Positions 35,301 to 43,509 of a DNA stretch of 64,000 nucleotides are shown piece after piece. The position numbers were made by a program, and so were the translations under genes. The stretch is taken from NCBI GenBank assembly GCA_947646735.1, contig CANTFK010000978.1, positions 1-64,000 on the forward strand. Reading direction: 5' to 3'. Below the pieces are notes generated by a model. The model was given only the letters and a program-made list of their open reading frames with translations, made no database searches and was not told the origin of the DNA. The first letter of the stretch is position 1. Each line of letters opens with the position of its first letter. Source of the stretch: Peronospora farinosa (taxonomy: Eukaryota > Oomycota > Peronosporomycetes > Peronosporales > Peronosporaceae).

Positions 35301-38077
35301 GCAAAGTCTTCGACAAATCGACTATAGTAATTCAAGCTTCCCAGAAACGATTGCATCGATCGCAACGTTTTTGGGAACGGAATATTCACCAGCGATCCCA
35401 AATCCTTTGGATTAGCTTCGATTCCTGCCAGTGAGACTTGATGACCCAGGTAGTCCACCTTACGTCGTCCCCAAAAACTTTTAGCGAGACTGATCGACAA
35501 ATTCCATTCGTTGCATACTTCTAACAATCGCTTTACCTTATCATATAAGGAGGCCCACGATGTTGCTGGAATTAGTATGTCATCAATATATGACCTTCGG
35601 CCAAGCACAGATGGCTTCTGGCTAGTATCCGGTTCGCCTTCTGTGAATACATCAACCAGCTTTGGCGATCCCGTTACCGTATCAGCGGAGTCGAGTGATC
35701 CTGTGGCAATTGCGTTTGGATCCGTACCGATCTTGAGGTATCCATACAGTGCATTATCAATTAGACGTTGGTAAATCTGCGGAGCGTTTTTTAGCCCAAA
35801 CGGCATTCGTAACCACTCGAACAGGCCTGACGGCGTGATAAAAGCAGAAATCATCCTTGCTCGCTCGGTCATTTCCACGACCCAAAATCCACTGGCCATA
35901 TCCAACGAACAATACCACATAGCTTTATCCATATCTTGCAATAATTCGCTAATCAGAGGCATAGGATACACCATCAATCTCGTGAGTTGATTCACCCGCC
36001 GATAGTCAATACATAACCGGATGTCGACACCATTCTTTTTTATGATTACCACAATCGGCGAAGCCCATGGTGATGTCGACGGCTGGATAATCCTGGCTGA
36101 TAGTAATCCTTTGATTAGGTCAGCTAACTTCTCGCGAAATTTGGGAGCGACCGGTCGTACTCGTTGTGCGATCGGGTGTGCTCCACCAACATCGATATCA
36201 CATACTGCTCCTCGAGCTGCAGGAGGAAGCGCGTTTCCTTTGCCAATGAGTAAGTGTCGGTTCGCCCAAATTAATTGCCGTAGACTTTCTTGGTCCTTGG
36301 TTAAAGGAACTCCCGGATCGCCCACTTGGATATCATCAATCGTAACTTCTTCGGTGGATGACACAATCTCAGGCAAGACAGCCATATGCTGATCCACATC
36401 TTCGGCATACAATTCACCACTCTCATGACAATACATCGAGTCTTCAGGCTTCATCTTTACACTTCCTCCGGCTAGAATAAATTCGTCGTTGATAATCGTC
36501 GTATCACTAGCTTGCTCTTGTTCTCGCAGATCGCGATCCAGATCGGCCAGATCGCGGTCATCGCGATCCAGATCAGCCAGATCGCAGTCCTCAATTGTCG
36601 GATCGGGGTTATCGCGATCCAGATCGGCCAGATCGCGGTTATTAATTACCATATCGGCCAGATCGCGGTCATCGCGATCCAGATCGGCCAGATCGCAGTC
36701 CTCAATTGTCGGATCGGGGTTATCGCGATCCAGATCGGCCAGATCGCGGTTATTAATTACCAGATCGGCCAGATCGCGGTCATTGATTGCCAGATCAGCC
36801 AGATCGCAGTCCTCAATTGTCGGATCGCGCTCCATACATTTCGGTGTATAGTTATTGTGAGTGTAATTATCTTCACCCCACGGCCCTTTCACGTGATCGA
36901 CATTTGACATCCCTCTGATCGCATTGATTACCCATGGAGATTGCGCTACTTGCTCGCTTTCATCTTCGATCACCCGATCTTCTACATTGTTGCCACCGAT
37001 TCCTCTTATCGCATCGCATTCATCATTGGATCGTGTCGTGGGTTTCACTGTTTCCGTAGTCCTTTCTTCTGCTTCCTTTTTTGAGCGTGTTAAGATCCTC
37101 TTCGGCGTAGGGTACGAAGGATGGTCCACTAGCGGTCCGGTATATTCCTCCAGTAGTTCTTCTTCTCGATCCGTTGTCGCTTCGAACGCTAATGTCTGCC
37201 ATTCGTTATACCGACGCGATCCCACCGAGACATATCCTGGGGACCGAGGTATCATATCAGCAACCATCCACCAACCTAATGGCGATCCATGACTTAAAGT
37301 CACTTCTTGATCGCCGATATTAGTCAGCTGTAGATACTTGATCTGACCTGGTCCCGTAGTTACTGTAGGTACCCACTTCGGATCGCGCCTCACCCAGATC
37401 TTGGCTTTAGGAGGACTAACTCCGATCTTCACTTCGGTCGATTTGCCCACGGGAATCACCACATATTGATCTGGAATTGTGATCGCTTGTATGGTCGCCC
37501 GGTAAGGGGGTCTTCGTCCATTCAGAAGTATCCTGACCTCATCAGGCAAACAAAGTGTTCCATCTGCTAAATCCAGGCGTATTCCAGCTGGGACCATAAA
37601 ATCCATTCCTAGGATCGCGTCTTGACCTACTTGATCTCCTACCCAAGCATCAAAATAATAGACTAGCGATCCATTCAGCGTGATCTTGATTCTTGTACGA
37701 CCGTCCGTCATGTATATGTTCTCACCAATCCCAACACATTCTTGCCTCTGACTCTCGTCAATGACACATCCTACCTTACGAGCAAAGGTGGTGTCGACGA
37801 TTGAGACTTCGGCTCCAGAATCAAACAACATAATCGCCTTTTCATTGTTGATCTTGCCCGTTGCCTTGGCTTGCTTGAACCATTTTCCTGGGGTATGATA
37901 TTTCCAATATCCCCGTGATTCACCTGGTGCTAAGTCGAGCTCCATTTTCGCAGGCGATCGGGCATATTCATCAACTCTTACGACGCTTGATATTGAACGC
38001 AGAAATTTTGAATCTTCACATGTATTATTCGGGTCGATCTGAGTGTTAACGCCCTGATCTGTCGATCTTCTTTCCAC
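32381..38077 (-). CDS. pol: Pol polyprotein (PR-RT-RNH-aRNH-IN-chromodomain)
   Basis: An intact 1898-codon frame. Protease active site LFDSGAE is at ~85; an Asp-rich DLADLDRD repeat spans ~415-530; RT ~640-860 has FGLKNAP and YIDDIL. A gypsy RNase H ~1000-1060 reads VYASKWAVSAALL, where the usual first catalytic Asp is Tyr. A second, archaeal/plant-type RNase H ~1160-1290 has SFDGSART, NEAEYRGLL, GDSNLVI and QSADRLAS. Integrase follows: HHCC ~1440-1480; catalytic Asp in AMDHIP, Asp in RHDREPGFMSD, Glu in ANGTAERMV. A chromodomain (~1820-1880, YWKGHAKPSWVDE) ends it. The first codon is GTG, and the frame is open further up past the gag stop, so expression by -1 frameshift is likely; the first ATG is at residue 45. 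Confidence 0.9.
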   Translation of the reverse strand: MERRSTDQGVNTQIDPNNTCEDSKFLRSISSVVRVDEYARSPAKMELDLAPGESRGYWKYHTPGKWFKQAKATGKINNEKAIMLFDSGAEVSIVDTTFARKVGCVIDESQRQECVGIGENIYMTDGRTRIKITLNGSLVYYFDAWVGDQVGQDAILGMDFMVPAGIRLDLADGTLCLPDEVRILLNGRRPPYRATIQAITIPDQYVVIPVGKSTEVKIGVSPPKAKIWVRRDPKWVPTVTTGPGQIKYLQLTNIGDQEVTLSHGSPLGWWMVADMIPRSPGYVSVGSRRYNEWQTLAFEATTDREEELLEEYTGPLVDHPSYPTPKRILTRSKKEAEERTTETVKPTTRSNDECDAIRGIGGNNVEDRVIEDESEQVAQSPWVINAIRGMSNVDHVKGPWGEDNYTHNNYTPKCMERDPTIEDCDLADLAINDRDLADLVINNRDLADLDRDNPDPTIEDCDLADLDRDDRDLADMVINNRDLADLDRDNPDPTIEDCDLADLDRDDRDLADLDRDLREQEQASDTTIINDEFILAGGSVKMKPEDSMYCHESGELYAEDVDQHMAVLPEIVSSTEEVTIDDIQVGDPGVPLTKDQESLRQLIWANRHLLIGKGNALPPAARGAVCDIDVGGAHPIAQRVRPVAPKFREKLADLIKGLLSARIIQPSTSPWASPIVVIIKKNGVDIRLCIDYRRVNQLTRLMVYPMPLISELLQDMDKAMWYCSLDMASGFWVVEMTERARMISAFITPSGLFEWLRMPFGLKNAPQIYQRLIDNALYGYLKIGTDPNAIATGSLDSADTVTGSPKLVDVFTEGEPDTSQKPSVLGRRSYIDDILIPATSWASLYDKVKRLLEVCNEWNLSISLAKSFWGRRKVDYLGHQVSLAGIEANPKDLGSLVNIPFPKTLRSMQSFLGSLNYYSRFVEDFAIYASVLYELREADFHEIRCSDKMNALDSTVATRNDSDQKFDIGDDPDPEGRTRWEKAMIAFTMLKAKIANTPILRHFDPDRPPVIVVYASKWAVSAALLQEYDGIYWPVTFTSRTLKPNEINYGMVEKEILALLRILDICYCMLVSREIKVLTRFSTMAWLVQSFGLNGRLGRWAALLSTWTLEIKKCEKGEDEMLGALAASVTPREEVDEVLIAIAPRKQPRQTLSMPPPTVEEDESLLVVSFDGSARTKRKGGSYSAIIWKLPEWTIVAAASEYATDLTVNEAEYRGLLLGFDLLENQTRGRVIICGDSNLVIRQMRGEIDCKAPGLQLLRQKAMEKLRSWPIHEFLHMKRDWNQSADRLASTALQKEQGVVITSEGDRQDLITLNRLDELLKSKQTESVVKVAAITRATRRRRQPPEILQEEFVQQMRSERIRQAQDEECWIANLKIFLIGDITNLSMEEAKSCAKIASDYEVDESDILYFCPGAVKNSDDLDGIARLVVPETLQQDFLHHYHASLEGGHQGIGRTYQRIRSRFHWRGLYRSVQRYVSECTDCETGKGRPVINGESPGNLQATYPFQIIAMDHIPSLPRSFKGNTELLIWVDLFSGYVVAKASKSRTAQTIAENYEECIFRRFGASEAIRHDREPGFMSDFFRAFNRLIGQKQRATMAYRPQANGTAERMVQTLTRALKMYVSDVNQQDWDEYAERLTFAINTAQDRVRGETPFFLIHGWDPRSTLEATLPLGSTRRRDRDPRRWRYHMQRHYQRAREAVNERLRTAIQTRADRHNEDLKPHEIEPGAQVWLYLDRVKEGYARKLAHMWHGPFRVKEMCGDHAVRLEIAGTPYRLFPVVHISKLKKVKTFPDRPKNLLTIEEEYRFDFDEALLPEDSFEGNLGDDEFEVEKIVDVRSDRKTRFGRVHRQFKVYWKGHAKPSWVDEADLNCGALLRDFERGKISRNRFEVMQSHEEGSGG
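36525..36835. repeat. GATC-rich coding tandem repeat in pol
   Basis: Imperfect units of GATCGCGATCCAGATCGGCCAG, with related ATTAATTACCAGATCGGCCAG variants, encode the DLADLDRDxxDLAD repeats of Pol. The DNA is as repetitive as the protein and carries the same GATCGCG word as the LTR repeats. The opposite strand is also open here. Confidence 0.8.
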
Positions 38078-38139
38078 AAATGCATAAATGCAGAGCCTAG
38101 AACGCTCGGCTCGTACCAGATTCCAACCTGGCGAGCGTC

Positions 38140-40431
38140 CTAGTTTAACATTTCTTCAGCCTTCGGCGGAAGCATTCCAGCATGCTTGGTTGGGACATAC
38201 CACTTGCGTATCATGTTGTAGAATTCTTCCATTCGACATTTTCCATGCTCATGGATATCTCCGCAGGCAGCACAGGTGTAAAAACACTTGTCCGACGGAT
38301 GTCCCTTACGACCACACTTCTGACACGTTAGTCTCTTCCAGCATCCACGATCATCGTGTTTCTTCGACCCACAATGGGTACAAGCCTTCTGATTCACCAC
38401 GCGATCTGGACCGCGATCTTGATCCAAATAGTCTGATCCCGCGCGTTGATCACTATATTTCTTCACGCGATCTGGTACTGTGGCCACACATAAGTTGCGT
38501 CGATCTATTTCGGCGTCTGATCCACTAATATCCGAGTCTGACTCACTGCTACTGCCTTCCAGACGAATCGCTCTCACAGCACGAGTTGGTTTCGAGGGTG
38601 CCGGAGTGGATGCCGACGCAGATCGCTGACGAAATTTGCTCGATCCCATTGCACTCGGATACTGTCTTCCCTCCATGCGTTGATATGTTCGCAGAGTTTC
38701 TTCCATATCATCGGCGTCTCCAAGGCGTAACAACGTCAACTGCTTAGCCAGATCGCGATCATCCAGTGTACCAATGAAATGTTCCACATGTTCTCGGCGA
38801 ATTGAGGGCGATCCTTCCCGAATGGGGATTTTTGCTCGGATCGCGGCCACATTCAGTCGATACAAATATTCCAATGGAGTTTCATCAGATCGCTTCTTCG
38901 CATGGTAGTATTGTCTCCCGACCGACATACCATATCCACAATACTGGATCATGAAGGTTTCCAGCAACGACTTCCATGAATTCCGGGTGGATCGACTTAA
39001 CTGGCTATACCAATTTCGTGCCGGCCCCGTAAGTAAATCACCAAATACTAGACATTTTTCATCATCCGGGGCTTGGTCGCGTAAGAACGCCGACTTGGCC
39101 TTGTTGACCCAACTTCTCGCTCGATCTTCATCCTTGTCCCGTCCTGTAAATTCTTTCAGATCTGCGATCGCAGACATTCGAATCCGCTGCGTGACAAGTC
39201 CACCATTAGGTACAGCGCCTGCACTTGCGACTTGTGGCCGTCTTAGATCCTCCAGACCCAAATCGTCTGGATCGTAATTATTGGATCGCGATTGACGCGA
39301 TCCGGCCGATTCCATATCCACATCCGAAATGCAAACTTTTGGGGTGTTTGTAGGGATCGCGGATCGACTGGCGATCATGCGAGCTTGATCCTGCTCGTAC
39401 TTTCTCATGGCAGCTTCAAAATAAGATTGCAATTGACCTGATCCATTCACGTTCATGTCTTCAGCTGTGAGTGCCGTCGTCGATTGTTCTCTGGCCTTAA
39501 TCGGTGCCAGTCGCTCGCGAATATGCGCTGCACCAGCCGGTCCAAGTGACATTCGCTGCATATTAATCGAGTCGTCCGACTCCCCTTCGGATTCCGCTGA
39601 CATATATTGCGAAGATCCCGTATGATATCCTTTTGGTATATCTGCAATCGGCTGGATCGTCTGATCCACCGGATCGCGCTCTCCAATTAGAGGAACTAGC
39701 TTCGAAAACAGAGATCGCCCTGCTTGGATCACCCGATCATGATCGCATTCCAACAGCACCTGCGCGTCAAAAGCTCCAGCGGTGAATCCAGCGTTCTGGA
39801 GCAACTCCATAAGCCGACGGATCGCTTCCAACTGGTTCGGTGTCGGAATGGGAGCTGAAATTGGTCCTCGTAGCGATCCAATCAACTTCGGTTTCAAAAT
39901 CTTTAGAACGGGATCGCTTGACAACAGATCTTTAAGCGCCTTCCAATGAAAACACCATTCCAGCTGATCCAGTTGCCATCCTTTCGCCTTGTCTTCCTCA
40001 TGCGCTGGCTTCACGTCGATATCATCATGATCCGACTCAGGCGCCTTCATCTTCACTCGAGATGGCTTCGAATTCTTCTTCTTCTTCGAATTCGGAGTGG
40101 TTTTGGATAAATTTCCTTCGGTTTTAACCGTAGGATTTTTATCCAGCGGATCGCGTTTTGCAACGCGATCCGCAGGGGTCCTCGAAAGGACCTGGGAAGG
40201 GGGTAGAGGTTTTTCTTCCAGATCAATCTCTTGATCTTCCTCCTTGGTTTTCTTTTCATCTGCGCCCCTCCCAAAACGCTGATGATCCGGGGATCTTTTT
40301 TCTTCACACGTCTGCGGTGATCCCTTTGCCGCTGACGCTTCAATCCCAGGTTCAGTTTTGACCTTTACATCTTCTCTCAGGGACTCACGGTGAAATCCCG
40401 AGTCACCAGAAGATCCGGGCACGCGCACCAT
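38140..40431 (-). CDS. gag: Gag protein of the dual-RNase H element
   Basis: 763 residues from the first in-frame ATG (40431), which touches the LTR edge and overlaps the PBS. The frame is open further upstream into the LTR but contains no ATG there. The N-terminal half is charged and disordered. The capsid region at roughly 440-620 has LKEFTGRDKDEDRARSWV, LTGPARNWYSQL and ETPLEYLYRLN. Three C-terminal zinc knuckles follow: CTHCGSKKHDDRGC, CQKCGRKGHPSDKC and a variant CAACGDIHEHGKC. Gag packages RNA and assembles the particle. The stop TAG is at 38140-38142. Confidence 0.88.
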   Translation of the reverse strand: MVRVPGSSGDSGFHRESLREDVKVKTEPGIEASAAKGSPQTCEEKRSPDHQRFGRGADEKKTKEEDQEIDLEEKPLPPSQVLSRTPADRVAKRDPLDKNPTVKTEGNLSKTTPNSKKKKNSKPSRVKMKAPESDHDDIDVKPAHEEDKAKGWQLDQLEWCFHWKALKDLLSSDPVLKILKPKLIGSLRGPISAPIPTPNQLEAIRRLMELLQNAGFTAGAFDAQVLLECDHDRVIQAGRSLFSKLVPLIGERDPVDQTIQPIADIPKGYHTGSSQYMSAESEGESDDSINMQRMSLGPAGAAHIRERLAPIKAREQSTTALTAEDMNVNGSGQLQSYFEAAMRKYEQDQARMIASRSAIPTNTPKVCISDVDMESAGSRQSRSNNYDPDDLGLEDLRRPQVASAGAVPNGGLVTQRIRMSAIADLKEFTGRDKDEDRARSWVNKAKSAFLRDQAPDDEKCLVFGDLLTGPARNWYSQLSRSTRNSWKSLLETFMIQYCGYGMSVGRQYYHAKKRSDETPLEYLYRLNVAAIRAKIPIREGSPSIRREHVEHFIGTLDDRDLAKQLTLLRLGDADDMEETLRTYQRMEGRQYPSAMGSSKFRQRSASASTPAPSKPTRAVRAIRLEGSSSESDSDISGSDAEIDRRNLCVATVPDRVKKYSDQRAGSDYLDQDRGPDRVVNQKACTHCGSKKHDDRGCWKRLTCQKCGRKGHPSDKCFYTCAACGDIHEHGKCRMEEFYNMIRKWYVPTKHAGMLPPKAEEMLN
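38143..38149 (-). promoter_or_regulatory. Candidate -1 ribosomal frameshift heptamer G TTA AAC
   Basis: Gag reads ATG TTA AAC TAG. In the -1 frame a TGA lies only five codons upstream of this point, and from there the frame is open into pol. The switch must therefore occur within about 12 nt before the gag stop, where GTTAAAC sits. It is an imperfect X XXY YYZ site. Reinitiation at the later pol ATG is the alternative. Confidence 0.45.
40412..40430 (-). other. Primer binding site
   Basis: One base inside the 5' LTR the minus strand reads TGGTGCGCGTGCCCGGATC. Its complement, GATCCGGGCACGCGCACCA, has the form of a tRNA 3' end: T-loop end, T-stem CCGGG, acceptor strand, discriminator A, CCA. 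The tRNA species was not identified. The gag ATG overlaps it. Confidence 0.65.
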
Positions 40432-41791
40432 TGTGGTGGAGTGGGATTCGCAAAATTGCTGATGCGATCCCAACTCTCCACTGGCGCCCGGACGACCGAC
40501 TAACGGAGGGGGTACCCCGATTCCGTGTGTATAGCCTTCCTCACCTTGTGTACCCGTCGGTAGGGCGGGTTGCTCTCTTCTCGGTAGACTTGAGTCGATG
40601 TTGAACTTGATTGTGTTAGGGATAGGTGGGGGGGGCGATCGCGTGGAATTCCTCACACGATCGCAGTTGTTCTTGGGGTGCTCTATTTGAGTCGCCCTGA
40701 TCTCCCTTGAGATCGCCTTGTCCAAAAATGTAGATACTTGATCCGCTTGCCTTCTGACCACTTGAGCCGTCTCGCGATCTTGTATCTGGACTTCTTAGTC
40801 CTCTGCGTCCAATCGCAGCTTGAGTTGTTTTGTTGAGAATTCTTGCAATCCCTGGCCAAACAATCCAGGGATATGACTTGCGTAGTATGTAGACTTCCTT
40901 GAGACGTCGGGAGGCCAAAGAATCCAGCCCGGAAGAGAAGTCGACACGTGTACTTAGAAGCAAATTGAACTCTGTTAATGTTAACCAATCAAATACCAAA
41001 ACCTATGATCTTGACTATCTGTAGCTCAGGATCTGTTGCCACGTATCGCCCTTTCGGAAAAAATCAGATCTCGGAATGTGGTCCACTCCAATATAGCCGC
41101 GATCTGGATCGCTACCTCACTCGGATATAATACCATTTTAGTACCAGATCGCGGTACTAAATAATTAGTACCAGATCGCGGTACTAAATAATTAGTACCA
41201 GATCGCGGTACTAAATAATTAGTACCAGATCGCGGTACTAAATAATTAGTACCAGATCGCGGTACTAAATAATTAGTACCAGATCGCGGTACTAAATAAT
41301 TAGTACCAGATCGCGGTACTAAATAATTAATACCAGATCGCGGTACTAAATAATTAATATCGGATCGCGATCCGCCGGATCACGACTTGTCTTCTTCACC
41401 GTTTCTCAGGTCATGTGAGATAGTTCATCAATGTGACATTTCATATCCACCATTCCAGTCCTCCATAGCGACGTGATCCACACCAGACCGTCCTCCACAT
41501 GCTTGGATGTACCCATCTTCCTCCTTAGCGACCGCGTTCACGCGGATCGCCATCGGAAATACTGGAGATCGCAATAGCGTAGTTTCTAGGCCATATTTGA
41601 CCCCACATAGAAGTGCAAACTACTCCATTCACTGTTTTCCATCCTATTTGACATCGTCTTGAAACCTTTCTGCGAGATCGCGACTCATCAATATTGGCCA
41701 CGAGATCGCGACTCATTAATATTGGCCATTTCGGACTTAACCGAAAATATGCGATCACACTTGGCGAAATTCACTCTTTCACTTCGCCACA
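40432..41791 (-). repeat. 5' LTR of the dual-RNase H element
   Basis: 1360 bp with TGTGG...CCACA ends (plus strand view), nearly identical to 28132-29490. It contains the same eight-unit palindromic tandem repeat (41140-41361). A G8 run at about 40628, versus G7 in the other LTR, changes which upstream frame is continuous with gag. Confidence 0.9.
41140..41361. repeat. 27 bp palindromic tandem repeat in the 5' LTR
   Basis: Eight units of the GTACCAGATCGCGGTAC palindrome with an AT-rich spacer, as in the other LTR. On the minus-strand map it lies in the upstream half of the LTR, consistent with a U3 regulatory array (inference). Confidence 0.9.
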
Positions 41792-42960
41792 CCACTCATT
41801 TTGCAATTTGTTCGTGAGGTCTCGCGGCAGGATTCCTTGTAGACTTTTACAGCATCTAAAAAATGGTAGTGTAACGGGACTACGTCCGTTACCGCGGCGC
41901 TTAAAAGTATAGGTCTTAAGTACAGTATGTTGATTCATGATGCGTCTTGATCTGCACTTGTGCAGAGGTAGTAAGAAGTAAAAGTAAATATATATAGCAT
42001 TAACTACTTTCGTTTGTTATACTACAACATGCACTCCATTCGACACTGGAACTTGACCATGTAAGTGTCAGATGGCATCCGTCTTACCTGCCCATCTCGT
42101 TCGGTGGTCCCATATTGCAGCCGTATCGCCTTGTCCCAACTGTTCAGTTGTTGCTTAGCCGTCCCATCTGTCCAGCTGTTGCCCTGTCTCTTCCTGTCCC
42201 ATATGCCACAAAACCGGCCGATCAGGTGAGACCGTCCCATGTACATTTGAGCCTTGAAAACCTGACAGCTGTCACACACGGTCCTTTCTAACACGGTCGT
42301 ACCAAGACCTGGGACTCGAGTGAGGTAAATCATCGTGTGTATGTGATACACACAAGGTGTATGTACATTGAAAAGGATGACGCCCAACGGACGGGCGTTA
42401 TTCGCGAGCTTCAATATATTCAAGATCGCGACGTGGTGACGCGCATCCAAACAATTATGCTTCTAACCATTGCATAATAGCCAATATCCTTTTGTAACTG
42501 GGTGAGCCCGTTACATGACACATTTTCAATGCCAATGTGAATATTGTCTTAGCGAGTAATATTTTACAGTATTATCCTACGAGATAATATTGTCGCTGTA
42601 TCTCCTTGAATTTACTGGCTGATCTAGGCCATGTAGGAAAGCGAGGGATTTGCTATTCGGTGGATCGGAGATTCGGCGCGATGTTTCGATTAGCGTCATC
42701 CGTTTTGATAAGAGGTAGAGCAGCTGCTTGGCAAGATGAGTGGTGAGGATAGCTTTGGAGAACACAGCAGGTAGAAGAGAAAACAACAAGTTTAGATACA
42801 GAATCCTATTGTCCATCCACTGCCTCCTACTTCCACACGCATAAAAGCCTACAGGCCATGGCCTCCCTTTTCACCAATACCTCAATGTTCTTCTACTGTA
42901 ACAAAAAAGACTGAAGCTGTAGTATCATCACTTCAAGTCATACATTCCCCACCTCAGCTC
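41792..42960. repeat. LTR debris and unassigned sequence
   Basis: No gene recognised. A TGTAACGGGACTACGTCCGTTAC inverted repeat at about 41870-41893 and the GGATGACGCCCAACGGACGGGCG-like core at 42375-42400 resemble gypsy LTR pieces elsewhere. An AATATT/AGATAATATTGTC segment at 42535-42600 resembles 17625-17660. These look like overlapping remains of old LTR insertions. Confidence 0.4.
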
Positions 42961-42964
42961 AACC

Positions 42965-43345
42965 GTTAATTATATTACATTTAAAATTTTTTATAAATAC
43001 GTTATTAAATTATTCCAATATTTTTATATTTTTAATACTAAGTTTATTTTTATCTATTTTAATTTTCATTTTATCTTTTGGTTTAATTAAACAAAAAGAT
43101 GATTTAGAAAAGTTAACTGCTTATGAATGTGGATTTAATCCTTATGATGATGCTAGAAAAGTGATTGATGTAAAATTTTATTTAGTAGCTATTCTTTTTA
43201 TTATTTATTTGATTTAGAGGCGGTTTTTGTTTTTCCGTGGGTTGTAACTTTAAGGTCAAATTTTTCATGGGGTTTTTGGACTATGATTGAATTTTTAGTT
43301 GAATTAGTTGTTTCGTATGTAAATTGGACAAGTGTTTAAAGACCT
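42965..43345 (+). pseudogene. nad3: Nuclear copy of mitochondrial nad3 (NUMT)
   Basis: Very AT-rich DNA, unlike its surroundings. The frame at about 43040-43210 reads ...ILIFILSFGLIKQKDDLEKL and TAYECGFNPYDDARKVIDV, then KFYLVAILFII, the hallmark core of NADH dehydrogenase subunit 3. A one-base shift at about 43212 then breaks the frame. The next frame gives FDLEAVFVFPWVVTL and FWTMIEFLVELVV, the nad3 C-terminal half. The frameshift, short length and nuclear surroundings indicate a mitochondrial fragment inserted in the nucleus. Confidence 0.85.
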
Positions 43346-43509
43346 TCTATATTTTAGGGACCATTTTTCTCAGAAATGTGTTGTACGCAATATGTGCGCA
43401 AATTAGTCCAAATCAAATGTATGTACTTACACGTATCTGTACGAACCGCAGTGTACGATCAATTTCTCAAAAAAAGGGTTACCCTCTAGCGTAACCTCAA
43501 AACGAGTCC

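Larger units (their letters stand above)
28132..41791 (-). mobile_element. Ty3/gypsy LTR retrotransposon with dual RNase H and antisense ORF (13.66 kb)
   Basis: Both LTRs are present and almost identical, so insertion was recent. The coding strand is minus: 5' LTR 40432-41791, PBS, gag, pol, then an antisense ORF, then 3' LTR 28132-29490. Pol order is PR-RT-RNH-aRNH-IN-chromodomain. No target-site duplication was found (TACAT on the left, CCACT on the right). From what I recall, oomycete gypsy elements with an extra archaeal-type RNase H have been reported under the name Chronos; membership in that group is inference. Confidence 0.85.

Noticed and set aside
36489..36907. Plus-strand ORFs of RSRSARSQSS and IAIQIGQIAV repeats
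   Set aside because: They are antisense shadows of the GATC-rich coding repeat in pol.
40616..40999. LTR-encoded protein upstream of gag
   Set aside because: The frame begins with TTG and has no in-frame ATG, and the G-run length difference breaks it in one LTR. Kept only as an observation about the open LTR frame.
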